This document shows, piece after piece, positions 44,966 through 53,124 of a stretch of DNA of 64,000 nucleotides. The translations under genes and the position numbers were made by a program. Positions within the stretch are counted from its first letter, which is position 1; each line of letters opens with the position of its first letter. Under the pieces are notes generated by a model, which had not been told where the DNA came from, ran no database searches, and was given only the letters and a program-made list of their open reading frames with translations. Source of the DNA: Planctomycetota bacterium (lineage in GTDB: Bacteria; Planctomycetota; UBA1135; GCA-002686595); the NCBI GenBank assembly GCA_016779205.1, contig JADHOC010000001.1:186001-250000 (forward strand). The letters are read 5' to 3'.

Positions 44966-46263
44966 CGGCCGTCCCCGTGGGCTGCGGCGTCGGGCTCTGC
45001 GTCCAGGACCTCCACGAGGGCGCCGTCCCCCACCAGCTGGATGGAGGAGGCCACGACCCGCTCCCCGGCCTCGAGGCCAGCGCGGACCACGCGGCCGCTG
45101 CCGTAGGAACCGGGCGCCAGGACGAGGGGGCGCTCCTCCACGCGCGAGGTGCCCTCGGGGTAAGCCTCCACGAGAACGTAGGCCACCGGGCCGCCGCTGC
45201 GGGAGGCGATGCAGCGCTCATCGAGCCAGATGGCGCCCGGCAGCGGAGCACCCCGCAGGGTGACGCTGGCCGCGGATCCGGAGGGCAGCCCGTCCGCTCC
45301 CTCGAAGACCGCCTCCACCACCACCGAGCGCGTGATGGGCTGCACCTCCGCACCCACCGCAGTGACCACGCCCTCGAGGACGAGCCCCGGCCTCGAGAGC
45401 GGCGCGGCCGTCGCCGCAGCCCCCAGGCCCAATGCCGCCACGTCGTCCTCGTGAACCTCGGCCACGAGCCGAAGCTGCCCCACGTCCACGAGCGCACCCA
45501 CGGGCGCCCCGGGCGCGAGCACCTGACCCACCTCCGGCGGCGTCCCGCCCGAGACCGCAGGGACGAACCGCCCCTCGAACGGGGCCATGACAGCGCAGCG
45601 CTCCAGGCGGGACTCGAGCAATGAGAGCTGCTCGGTGCCGAGCCGCACCTCGAGATCGGCGGCCGTCACGGCGGCGCCCGCCGCCTCGAGCCGGGCGCGG
45701 GCCTCCTCCACCGACCCCGCCGCCGCGAGGGTCTGCTTCCTCGCCAGGTCGTAGCGAGCCCGCTCCACGCCGCTCCGCTCCACCAGCCCCTTCCAGCGCT
45801 CCTCCTCGGACCGGAGCAGACCCAGGGACTCCTCCGCGAGGGCGAGGGCCGCATCGGCCCGGGCGAGGTCCTTCCGGGCCGCCTGGGACCCGGCCTGCGC
45901 CAGCTCGATGGCGGTCCCCTGGGCGGCGATCTGCAGCTCGAGGTCCTCGCTCGCGACCCGCAGGAGCAGCGCCCCCTCGGCGAGGACCTGGCCCGGCCGC
46001 AGCGCGGGGTGGAGCGCGGCAATTCGTCCCCCCAGCTCGCTCGAGACCATGAACCGGCGGGAGGCCGCCAGGGTCCCCTGGAGCTCCACCGCGCGAGGCA
46101 CTGGGCCCCGGACCACCTCCACGGCCTCCACGGGGACGGGCCGCGGGCCCGGGAGGGACCGCTCGGGGGCGGCGGGGCGCCCCTCGACGATCTTGAGGGC
46201 CACCCAGCCGCCCGCGGCCAGCAGCGAGACGGCGACGAGGATCTGTGTGAGAGGTCGAAGCAT
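44962..46263 (-). CDS. RND efflux periplasmic adaptor (membrane fusion protein)
   Basis: A 433-residue adaptor with an N-terminal membrane anchor (ILVAVSLLAAGGWVALKIV). The order is typical: lipoyl half motif VSSELGGRIAALHPALRPGQVLAEGALL, a long helical hairpin (residues about 115-200, rich in Ala/Glu/Arg), second lipoyl half CAVMAPFEGRFVPAVSGGTPPEVGQVL, then beta-barrel and membrane-proximal domains. It links the RND pump to an outer-membrane channel. The ATG at 46263 is selected since the frame upstream to 46320 has no anchor-like sequence. It is the first gene of the minus-strand operon and is divergent from tig across 163 bases. Confidence 0.9.
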   Translation of the reverse strand: MLRPLTQILVAVSLLAAGGWVALKIVEGRPAAPERSLPGPRPVPVEAVEVVRGPVPRAVELQGTLAASRRFMVSSELGGRIAALHPALRPGQVLAEGALLLRVASEDLELQIAAQGTAIELAQAGSQAARKDLARADAALALAEESLGLLRSEEERWKGLVERSGVERARYDLARKQTLAAAGSVEEARARLEAAGAAVTAADLEVRLGTEQLSLLESRLERCAVMAPFEGRFVPAVSGGTPPEVGQVLAPGAPVGALVDVGQLRLVAEVHEDDVAALGLGAAATAAPLSRPGLVLEGVVTAVGAEVQPITRSVVVEAVFEGADGLPSGSAASVTLRGAPLPGAIWLDERCIASRSGGPVAYVLVEAYPEGTSRVEERPLVLAPGSYGSGRVVRAGLEAGERVVASSIQLVGDGALVEVLDAEPDAAAHGDGR

Positions 46264-46426
46264 GGGTCCGGTACGGGTTCCTTCGGCGCTACTGGACTCC
46301 GCGACGCGCGACGGTTCCAATCTTCGCCCCGATCTTCTCTCCTCGGGCCCCTGGGCCCGGTCTCACCCGGTGGCCCCCCGGCTGCCATCAACTCCAGACG
46401 ACGCCCCTCGACGGGCCCCGACTGTC

Positions 46427-47719
46427 TTGCAGCTCGAAGTCGACACCTCCACCGCGGCCACCGCCAAGGTCGCCATCACCGTCCCCTCCGACGAGTTCCA
46501 GCAGGAGGTCCAGAGCGGGCTTCGCAACGCTTCCCAGCACGTGAACATGAAGGGCTTCCGCCCGGGGAAGGTCCCCATGGCGGTGCTCGAGAAGAAGTTC
46601 GGCGACGGCATTCGACGGGAGGTCAAGGAGTCCTTCGTCCAGCGTGGCTACGGCCAGGCCATGGAGGAGCACGGCCTCAAGCCCATGGCGCACCCCCGGC
46701 TCAACCCGGCGGAGCTCGACCTCGCCGAGGACGGCTCCTTCGTGGTGGAGTTCGAGGTGCCCCTGCGCCCCGACTTCGACCTCCCCGACTACAAGGGCCT
46801 GTCGATCACCAGCGAGCTGGAGCCCGTCATGGACGAGCAGATCGACACCACCATCGGTGAGATCAGGGAGCAGCAGTCCACGCCCGAGGCCGCCGGCGAG
46901 GACGGCATCGACGAGAAGGGCTTCGTGATCGCCAACCTCTCGTTCATGGAGGGCGAGGAGAAGGTCTTCGACCGTGAGGGCATGCGGCTCAACGCCATGA
47001 GCGTGCCCCCCGGCGTGGACGGCGACGCGTTCGCCGAGGGGCTCAAGGGCGCCAAGGAGGGCGACCAGCTCACCTTCCCCATGACCATCCCCGACTTCGT
47101 GGAGAACGAGGATGCCCGGGGCAAGGACGGGACCTGCCTGCTGGACGTCCAGCAGGCCATGAACCTCACGCCGCCCTCCGATGAGGACCTGTTCGCCATC
47201 CTCGGGGACGAGGTCAACGACATGGACGGGCTACGGGCCTTCGTCTCCGCCCGCCTGGGCGAGGCCGCCGAGGAGCGCGAGAACAACCGGCAGGAGGCCG
47301 CCCTCCTGGACCAGGTCCTGGAGCAGTGCACGTTCGACCTGCCCGAGGCCATGCTGGAGCAGCAGACCCAGGCCCGCCTCGCCCAGCTCGGCCAGGAGCT
47401 CGCCAGCAGCGGCGCCTCCGAGGAGGACGTCCAGAAGGCCCAGGAGGAGCAGCGCCCCTCCGCCGAGGCCGAGGCGGCCAAGGGCATGCGGGCCCTCCTG
47501 GTGGTCGAGGCCATCGGGGAGAAGGAGGAGCTCCTGGTGACCAACCCGGACCTGGAGACCGAGCTGATGGCCATCGCCGCCCGGAACCAGACCACCGTCG
47601 AGGAGGTCAAGGAGTACTACGAGCAGAACAACCTGGGCCAGCAGCTCGCGATCGAGATCCTGGAGAAGAAGGTGCGCAGGTTCCTGCGTGAGGGCGCCGA
47701 TATTCAGAGTCCGGCCTGA
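46427..47719 (+). CDS. tig: Trigger factor
   Basis: A 430-residue ribosome-associated chaperone and prolyl isomerase. The ribosome-binding domain includes the signature-like [20 protein letters not shown] (residues about 41-60). The middle domain [20 protein letters not shown] through [15 protein letters not shown] is the FKBP-like part, and the C-terminal 200 residues are the helical chaperone arms. A TTG start at 46427 is proposed because it gives the family N-terminus ([19 protein letters not shown]) at the right place; no ATG is available there, and the open frame upstream to 45908 is antisense to the efflux adaptor. clpP and clpX follow, the conserved tig-clpPX order. Confidence 0.92.
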   Translation: MQLEVDTSTAATAKVAITVPSDEFQQEVQSGLRNASQHVNMKGFRPGKVPMAVLEKKFGDGIRREVKESFVQRGYGQAMEEHGLKPMAHPRLNPAELDLAEDGSFVVEFEVPLRPDFDLPDYKGLSITSELEPVMDEQIDTTIGEIREQQSTPEAAGEDGIDEKGFVIANLSFMEGEEKVFDREGMRLNAMSVPPGVDGDAFAEGLKGAKEGDQLTFPMTIPDFVENEDARGKDGTCLLDVQQAMNLTPPSDEDLFAILGDEVNDMDGLRAFVSARLGEAAEERENNRQEAALLDQVLEQCTFDLPEAMLEQQTQARLAQLGQELASSGASEEDVQKAQEEQRPSAEAEAAKGMRALLVVEAIGEKEELLVTNPDLETELMAIAARNQTTVEEVKEYYEQNNLGQQLAIEILEKKVRRFLREGADIQSPA

Positions 47720-47725
47720 GCCATC

Positions 47726-47747
47726 GGGGCGCCATCCCCGGCGCCCC
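47726..47747 (+). terminator. Hairpin between tig and clpP
   Basis: Arms ggggcgcc (47726-47733) and ggcgcccc (47740-47747) form a perfect 8-bp stem with loop atcccc, six bases after the tig stop. With no T-run it may attenuate transcription or stabilise the tig mRNA. Confidence 0.5.
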
Positions 47748-47805
47748 AGCCCAGGCCCACCATCTTCGCTTGAATCTGCGCTCCCCAACCTCTAGAGAAG
47801 GCGTC

Positions 47806-48429
47806 ATGCAGAACTACTACCCGGTCCCGTTTGTCATCGAGAAGACCGGCCGAGGCGAGCGGCAGTACGACATCTACTCCCGCCTCCTCGAGGATCGAAT
47901 CATCTTCCTCGGCACCGCAATTGACGACAACGTCGCCAACGCGGTCATGGCCCAGCTGCTCTTCCTCGACAAGACCGGCCGGAACCAAGACATCAAGATG
48001 TACATCAACTCGCCCGGCGGCTCCGTCACCGCGGGCCTGGCGATCTACGACACGATGCAGCTGGTCGAACCGAACATTCAGACCTATTGCCTCGGGCAGG
48101 CCGCCTCCATGGGCGCGGTGCTCCTCTCGGGCGGCTCCAAGGGCAAGCGCTTCGCGCTGCCCCACAGTCGCGTGATGATCCACCAGCCCCACGGCGGCAT
48201 GGGTGGCACGGCTCTCGACATGGAGATCCAGGTCCTGGAGATCCTCAAAATGAAGAAGCAGCTTGAGGGGATCATGGCCCACCACGCTGGCCGGTCCGCC
48301 GAGGAGCTCTCCGAAGCCTGCGAGAGGGACAACTTCATGTCCCCCGAGGAGGCAAAGGACTTCGGGCTCATCGATCACATCGTTGCCCGAGTTGAGGACG
48401 GCCCCGAGGCCGCCTCCACGGAGAAGTGA
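47806..48429 (+). CDS. clpP: ATP-dependent Clp protease proteolytic subunit
   Basis: A 207-residue serine protease, normal ClpP length. The catalytic triad is Ser 101 in [11 protein letters not shown], His 126 in [12 protein letters not shown] and Asp 175 in [12 protein letters not shown]. The start at 47806 ([14 protein letters not shown]) is preceded by agagaagg (47793-47800) and gives the usual short N-terminal loop; the frame opens upstream at a TTG (47770). It forms the double-ring chamber that degrades proteins fed by ClpX, encoded 198 bases downstream. Confidence 0.96.
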   Translation: MQNYYPVPFVIEKTGRGERQYDIYSRLLEDRIIFLGTAIDDNVANAVMAQLLFLDKTGRNQDIKMYINSPGGSVTAGLAIYDTMQLVEPNIQTYCLGQAASMGAVLLSGGSKGKRFALPHSRVMIHQPHGGMGGTALDMEIQVLEILKMKKQLEGIMAHHAGRSAEELSEACERDNFMSPEEAKDFGLIDHIVARVEDGPEAASTEK

Positions 48430-48627
48430 TCCGCCGGGGTAGGCGGGGACGCTGCTTCAAAACGGCCCCCCGCCTCCTCTCAATTTGTTCCTCGCGAGAT
48501 TCAACCGACTCGCGCAGGTCCGGGATCACCTGAAACGCCGATCTAACTGGGAGCGCACGGCACTCGCCGCCGCTCCCTTTCTCATGTTGGTTCTGTTCGC
48601 TTTTGCGCAGAGCCATAAACTTCGCTC

Positions 48628-50106
48628 ATGAGCTCTTCACGACGTACTGGCCGACAGGTCGAACGCTGCACCTTCTGTGAGAAGCCCCGACACCAGGTCA
48701 CCTCTCTGATCGCAGGTCCGCCGGGCGTTTACATCTGCAATGAGTGCATCGAGATCTGCAACTCCATTCTCCAGGAGGAGCAGCGCCGCAACCCCGTGAC
48801 GAACGATGGGATCGAGGCGCCGAGCGCGCCGGTGGCGACGGCTCAGTCGGGCGCCATCGATCGAGATCGCCTCCCGACGCCCATCGAGATCGCCCGCAGC
48901 CTGGACGAGTACGTGGTCGGCCAGCACCGCGCGAAGAAGGTCCTCTCCGTTGCGGTCTACAACCACTACAACCGCCTCCGCAGGCAGGGCACCGTCGAGG
49001 GATCCGACTCGGCAGAGGTGGAGATCGAGAAATCCAACGTCCTGCTCGTGGGCCCCACAGGCTCCGGCAAGACGCTCCTCGCCCGGACGATGGCGCGGAT
49101 GCTCGACGTGCCCTTCGCCATGGCTGATGCCACGACGCTCACCGAGGCGGGCTACGTGGGCGAGGACGTCGAGAACATCCTGCTGAAGCTGCTGCAGTCC
49201 GCTGACTTCGACGTGGAGCGCGCCCAGCAGGGGATCATCTATATCGACGAGATCGACAAGATCGGGCGGACCACGGGCAACGTGTCCATCACCCGCGACG
49301 TGTCGGGCGAGGGCGTCCAGCAGGCGCTCCTGAAGATCCTCGAGGGCACCGTCGCCAGCGTGCCGCCCCAGGGCGGACGCAAGCACCCCGAGCAGTCCTA
49401 CATCCAGCTCGACACCGCGAACATCCTGTTCGTCGTCGGGGGCACCTTCTCCGGGGTTGAGGAGATCATCGGTCGCCGCGTGGGACAGTCCGTCATCGGC
49501 TTCGGGCGCGAGCAGCTCTCCGACACCGCGCTCGAGGACGCCCGCAAGAAGTCGGTCGCCCCGGTGGCGCCGACCAACCTCCCCGCCTTCGACGAGTACG
49601 GGGCCCGGGACGAGTACGTCCGCTTCCTCCTCCCGAAGGACCTGATGGAGTTCGGGCTCATCCCCGAGTTCATCGGCCGCCTCCCGATCATCGCGACCCT
49701 GGACACCCTCCGCCGCGAGGAGCTGGTGCGGATCCTGGTCGAGCCCAAGAATGCCCTGGTGCGCCAGTACCAGAAGCACTTCGAGATCAACGGCAAGGAG
49801 CTCCTCTTCGACGAGTCGGGCCTCAAGGCCATCGCGGACCTCGCCATCGAGCGGGAGACCGGGGTACGGGCGCTCCGATCGATCCTGGAGTCACTCCTCC
49901 TGGACCTCCAGTACGAGCTCCCCTGCCGCAAGGACACCGACACCTTCACCGTCAACGAGGGCGTCGTCCGGGGCGAGATCCAGCTCGCCAGGGGCCTGAC
50001 CTCGGCGGACATCGAGGCCGATGAGGCCGCCGAGAAGGCGACCGAGGAAGGAGAGAGCGACGAGGGCGGCCGCGACGACGCGGCCCCCGAGCGCGAGAGC
50101 GCCTGA
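48628..50106 (+). CDS. clpX: ATP-dependent Clp protease ATP-binding subunit ClpX
   Basis: A 492-residue AAA+ unfoldase, somewhat longer than the usual 420-430. The N-terminal zinc domain has Cys 14, 17, 37 and 40. Walker A is GPTGSGKT (Lys 148), Walker [10 protein letters not shown], and the pore and ClpP-contact regions RKHPEQSY and VIGFG are present; the sensor 2 region is [13 protein letters not shown]. The extra length is an acidic, Glu/Asp/Ala-rich tail of about 45 residues that is probably disordered. The 198-base gap from clpP suggests that it has its own promoter as well. A terminator lies at 50111-50141. Confidence 0.96.
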   Translation: MSSSRRTGRQVERCTFCEKPRHQVTSLIAGPPGVYICNECIEICNSILQEEQRRNPVTNDGIEAPSAPVATAQSGAIDRDRLPTPIEIARSLDEYVVGQHRAKKVLSVAVYNHYNRLRRQGTVEGSDSAEVEIEKSNVLLVGPTGSGKTLLARTMARMLDVPFAMADATTLTEAGYVGEDVENILLKLLQSADFDVERAQQGIIYIDEIDKIGRTTGNVSITRDVSGEGVQQALLKILEGTVASVPPQGGRKHPEQSYIQLDTANILFVVGGTFSGVEEIIGRRVGQSVIGFGREQLSDTALEDARKKSVAPVAPTNLPAFDEYGARDEYVRFLLPKDLMEFGLIPEFIGRLPIIATLDTLRREELVRILVEPKNALVRQYQKHFEINGKELLFDESGLKAIADLAIERETGVRALRSILESLLLDLQYELPCRKDTDTFTVNEGVVRGEIQLARGLTSADIEADEAAEKATEEGESDEGGRDDAAPERESA

Positions 50107-50110
50107 GGGG

Positions 50111-50141
50111 CGGTGCGCCCCGCCGCATCGCGGGGGCACCG
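50111..50141 (+). terminator. Hairpin after clpX
   Basis: Bases 50111-50123 pair with 50130-50141 as a 12-bp stem with a single bulged G and a 6-base loop, four bases after the clpX stop. Confidence 0.6.
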
Positions 50142-50211
50142 GACCACCTCCGCCGGAAGGTGAGCCCTGCGGGCCCCCTTGTGGGCCGGGGTTACGGCTA
50201 TGATCCCCGCC

Positions 50212-51171
50212 ATGAATAGCGGCGGGACACGAGAGCAGCTTCGGATCCGGTATCACCGGGACTTCGACGGGATGGTGTCGGGCGCCGTCCTCGCGCACAT
50301 CCTCCAGGAGCAGGGAGAGCGCCCCCTCCTCAAGAGCGTCAACTACGACGAGCGCGCTGGCTGGGACACCTTCGAGGAGGGGCGTCGCTTCGCCCTGGTG
50401 GACTTCCACTTCCACCCCCGCGCCGAGTACTGGTTCGACCACCACCCCACCACCTTCCTCACGGAGGAGCTCCGGGCCCAGTACCAGCCCTCCGACCGCT
50501 GGAGCTGGGATGAGGAGTCCCCCTCCTGCCCGCCGCTCATCATCCGGCACGCGCAGGAGCACTTCGACTACCGGCCGCCGGACCGCTTCATGGAGGCCGC
50601 CCACTGGTCGGACATCATCGACGCGGCGCGCTTCGAGAGCGTCGACCAGGCGATCTTCGGCGAGGACCCGGCGCTGCGCCTCATGCGCGCGCTCACCGCG
50701 TCCCCCAACCCCGCGTGGGTGGACGAGCTCGCGACGGCCCTCATCACCGAGTCCCTCAGCGACGTTGCCCTGCGCGCGGACGTGGAGAAGGTCTACGGCC
50801 GCGCCGCTCGGAACCGCGACAAGGCCCTGGACCAGTTCCCCCCGACGGTCCTATGGAACCGCGGCGGCGTCCTGTTCTATGACGCGGCCTCGTCCAAGAT
50901 CCGCCGGGAGCGCTTCGCTCCGTTCTACCACCACCCCGAGGTCTCCTACGCGGTGGGCGTGATCCCGACCCGCGCCGGCTTCCACATCACCTGCGGCGAG
51001 AACCCCTGGAAGCAGCCGACCAACGGCGTGCACGTGGGCGAGATGATGGAGGAGTACGGCGGCGGAGGCCACCGCGCCGTGGGCGGCGCGAACCCGCCCT
51101 CCCTCGCCGAGGCCAAGCGTCTCGGTGAGGAGGTGGCGATCCGGATCAAGGACCACCTCGCCAGCGCCTGA
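50212..51171 (+). CDS. DHH/DHHA1-family phosphoesterase
   Basis: A 319-residue protein with the motifs of DHH phosphoesterases: HRDFDGMVSGAVL (the HxDxDG metal site, near residue 15), FALVDFHFHP, WFDHHPT (the DHH motif) and the C-terminal YGGGGHRAVGGAN of the DHHA1 domain. Family members cleave short RNAs, pApA or cyclic-di-AMP products, or pyrophosphate. Which one applies here is not clear; the layout resembles nanoRNase-like proteins. ATG 50212 is preferred (ATG 50200 and TTG 50179 are in frame). rlmN follows after only six bases. Confidence 0.83.
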   Translation: MNSGGTREQLRIRYHRDFDGMVSGAVLAHILQEQGERPLLKSVNYDERAGWDTFEEGRRFALVDFHFHPRAEYWFDHHPTTFLTEELRAQYQPSDRWSWDEESPSCPPLIIRHAQEHFDYRPPDRFMEAAHWSDIIDAARFESVDQAIFGEDPALRLMRALTASPNPAWVDELATALITESLSDVALRADVEKVYGRAARNRDKALDQFPPTVLWNRGGVLFYDAASSKIRRERFAPFYHHPEVSYAVGVIPTRAGFHITCGENPWKQPTNGVHVGEMMEEYGGGGHRAVGGANPPSLAEAKRLGEEVAIRIKDHLASA

Positions 51172-51177
51172 CCCCAA

Positions 51178-52245
51178 GTGGAAGCCGCTCAGCCGGAAGT
51201 CCCCCGGTCCCTCCTCGAGGCCGACCCCGCCGCCCTGCGCTCCTTCGTGGTCGCGCGGGGGGGGAAGCCGTTCCACGCCAAGGTCCTGCGCCGCGCCGTG
51301 CTCGAGCGGGGCGTCCTCGAGTACGACCAGATCACCGATCTCCCCGCCGGCCTCCGGGCCATCCTCGAGGAGGAGCTCCCCATCTTCTCGGGGAGGCTCG
51401 TGGATGAGCGGACGGCCGCCGACGGGACGCGGAAGCTGCTGATCGAGTTCCCTGGCCGGACCGCGGGCGATGGCGCCATCTCGGTGGAGACCGTCCACAT
51501 CCCCCCGGCCCGTCCCGAGCGAGACCCGAACAAGGGGGCGACCCTCTGCGTCTCGAGCCAGGCAGGCTGCCCCGTGGCGTGCCCCTTCTGCGCCTCCGGC
51601 CTGCTCGGCCTCGCTCGCAACCTGCGCGCCCACGAGATCGTCGAGCAGTACGTCCGGGGCCGTGCGCTGGGGCCCCTGTCGCGCTCCGTGGTCATGGGAA
51701 TCGGGGAGCCGCTCCTGAACTACCCCCAGCTCTCCGCCGCCCTCGAGACGGTCCGTGACGAGATGGGCCTCGGCGGACGGAAGCTGACGGTCTCCACCGT
51801 CGGCTTCCCGGACCGACTGCGCCGCCTGGCCCCGGAGAAGCCGCGCTTCCAGCTCGCCATCTCGCTCCACACGCCCGACCAGGAGCAGCGGGACCGGCTG
51901 GTCCCGGCCATGGCCGGCGTCCCCATCGAGGAGGTCCTCGCGGCCGGGGACGACTGGTTCGAGAAGACCGGACGCGAGGTCACCTACGAGTACGTGCTCC
52001 TGGGCGGCGAGAACGACTCCGAGGGGCACGCCCTGCGGCTCCTGGAGCGGCTGCGGGGTCGGCGCTGCAGCGTCAACCTGATCCCCTACAACCCCACGCC
52101 CGAGCTCCCCTTCGACCGCCCCGAGGGTGGGTCCCCCGAGCGCTTCCGCGACGTGCTCGTGGAGGGGGGGCTGATCGCCACGATTCGCTGGTCCCGCGGT
52201 CTCGAGGGCGCGGCCGCCTGCGGACAGCTACGCCTCGTTCGCTGA
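51178..52245 (+). CDS. rlmN: RlmN-like radical SAM methyltransferase (23S rRNA/tRNA adenine-C2)
   Basis: A 355-residue radical SAM enzyme from a GTG start. LCVSSQAGCPVACPFCASG includes the CxxxCxxC cluster motif, VVMGIGEPLLNYPQL the GEP motif, LTVSTVGFPDRL and QLAISLHTPDQEQR the RlmN/Cfr pattern, VLLGGENDSEGHA, SVNLIPYNP, and a late Cys in AAACGQLR that is the methyl-carrying cysteine. RlmN methylates A2503 of 23S rRNA and A37 of some tRNAs; the residues that separate RlmN from Cfr are hard to judge by eye, so RlmN is the default. It ends with an 18-base convergent overlap with the ATP-grasp gene. Confidence 0.85.
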   Translation: MEAAQPEVPRSLLEADPAALRSFVVARGGKPFHAKVLRRAVLERGVLEYDQITDLPAGLRAILEEELPIFSGRLVDERTAADGTRKLLIEFPGRTAGDGAISVETVHIPPARPERDPNKGATLCVSSQAGCPVACPFCASGLLGLARNLRAHEIVEQYVRGRALGPLSRSVVMGIGEPLLNYPQLSAALETVRDEMGLGGRKLTVSTVGFPDRLRRLAPEKPRFQLAISLHTPDQEQRDRLVPAMAGVPIEEVLAAGDDWFEKTGREVTYEYVLLGGENDSEGHALRLLERLRGRRCSVNLIPYNPTPELPFDRPEGGSPERFRDVLVEGGLIATIRWSRGLEGAAACGQLRLVR

Positions 52246-53124
52246 GCGAGCCGCGTCCAGCGCCGCCAGCGTCGCCCGGACCAGGGTCTCCGCGGACCCG
52301 GGCCGCGCCCGCAGGAAGAGCTCCGGCTCGATGAGCTCGAGCTCCATGAGGTAGGGTCGCCCGCTGGCAGCAGCCACCAGGTCCACGCGGCCATAGACCG
52401 GGGGAACCCCGCCAGGAACGGCGCGGAGGATCCCCTCGGCCTCGCGGAGAAGCTCCGGAGGAGGGTCGACGAACTCGACGCTCCCCCCGTGCTCCTCCTG
52501 GACGCGGAAGTCCCCGGGCGAAGAGCGCTTGAGGACCGCGTGGGAGTACTCGCCGCCGAAGTAGGTCAGCGACCACTCGCCGGACACCGAGAGCTCCTCC
52601 ACAAAGGCCTGCAGGAGGAAGCTCCCCCCGGCCGTGACGTCGATCTCGCCGGGGACCGGCTGGCCCCGCTCGACCACCGCGGTGCGCCACGCGCCGCCGG
52701 ACACGGTGGGCTTCAGCACGCCCCGCGCCGCGCCGACCTGCTCGAGCAGCGGGTCCGCCGTAGCTCCGATCTCCGGGGAGTCGAGGAGCACCGTCGGGGG
52801 AATCCGGGCCGCGCCGGTCCGGGCGAGGTCGAGCAGGTACCGCTTGTCGTGGTTCCAGCGCAGGATCTCGGGCGAGTTCAACACTGGAGCCTCCACGGCC
52901 TCCACCCAGCGGAGGAAGCGCTCGGGGTCCATGAAGTACTCCCACGGCGAGCGCACCAGGGCGCCATCGCAGGGCCGCCCCGGGAGGGGCTCGCCCCAGG
53001 GCGCGACCACCGTCTCCACGCCGCGCGCCGCGAAGGCCGCCGGCAGCCCGGCGTCATCCGGCTGCAACTCCGGCATGGCGGGGTCCGTGATGAGCGCGAG
53101 GCGAAGCTCCCGAGACATGGCCAT
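52228..53124 (-). CDS. ATP-grasp ligase-like protein
   Basis: A 298-residue protein of the ATP-grasp superfamily. Near the N-terminus, SPWEYFMDPERFLRWVEAVE and EILRWNHDKRYLLDLA fit the pre-ATP-grasp and lid-connecting region seen in glutathione-synthetase-like ligases; GVLKPTVSGGAWRTAVV binds ATP; FLLQAFVEELSVSGEWSLTYF and YGRVDLVAAASGRPYLMELELIEPELF carry the later ATP and metal residues (VDxxx...MELELIEP). It should couple a carboxylate to an amine or thiol. Its ATG shares a base with the stop of the upstream DUF5916 gene (TGATG at 53124), so the two are coupled, which is odd for a cytoplasmic ligase and an outer-membrane-type protein. Confidence 0.82.
   Translation of the reverse strand: MAMSRELRLALITDPAMPELQPDDAGLPAAFAARGVETVVAPWGEPLPGRPCDGALVRSPWEYFMDPERFLRWVEAVEAPVLNSPEILRWNHDKRYLLDLARTGAARIPPTVLLDSPEIGATADPLLEQVGAARGVLKPTVSGGAWRTAVVERGQPVPGEIDVTAGGSFLLQAFVEELSVSGEWSLTYFGGEYSHAVLKRSSPGDFRVQEEHGGSVEFVDPPPELLREAEGILRAVPGGVPPVYGRVDLVAAASGRPYLMELELIEPELFLRARPGSAETLVRATLAALDAARSANEA

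Noticed and set aside
45908..46426. Upstream extension of the trigger factor frame
   Set aside because: The extension is antisense to the efflux adaptor and has no trigger factor sequence; the family N-terminus begins at TTG 46427.
48430..48627. Promoter for clpX in the 198-base gap
   Set aside because: The gap is less GC-rich and a promoter is likely, but no -35/-10 pair with proper spacing could be chosen.
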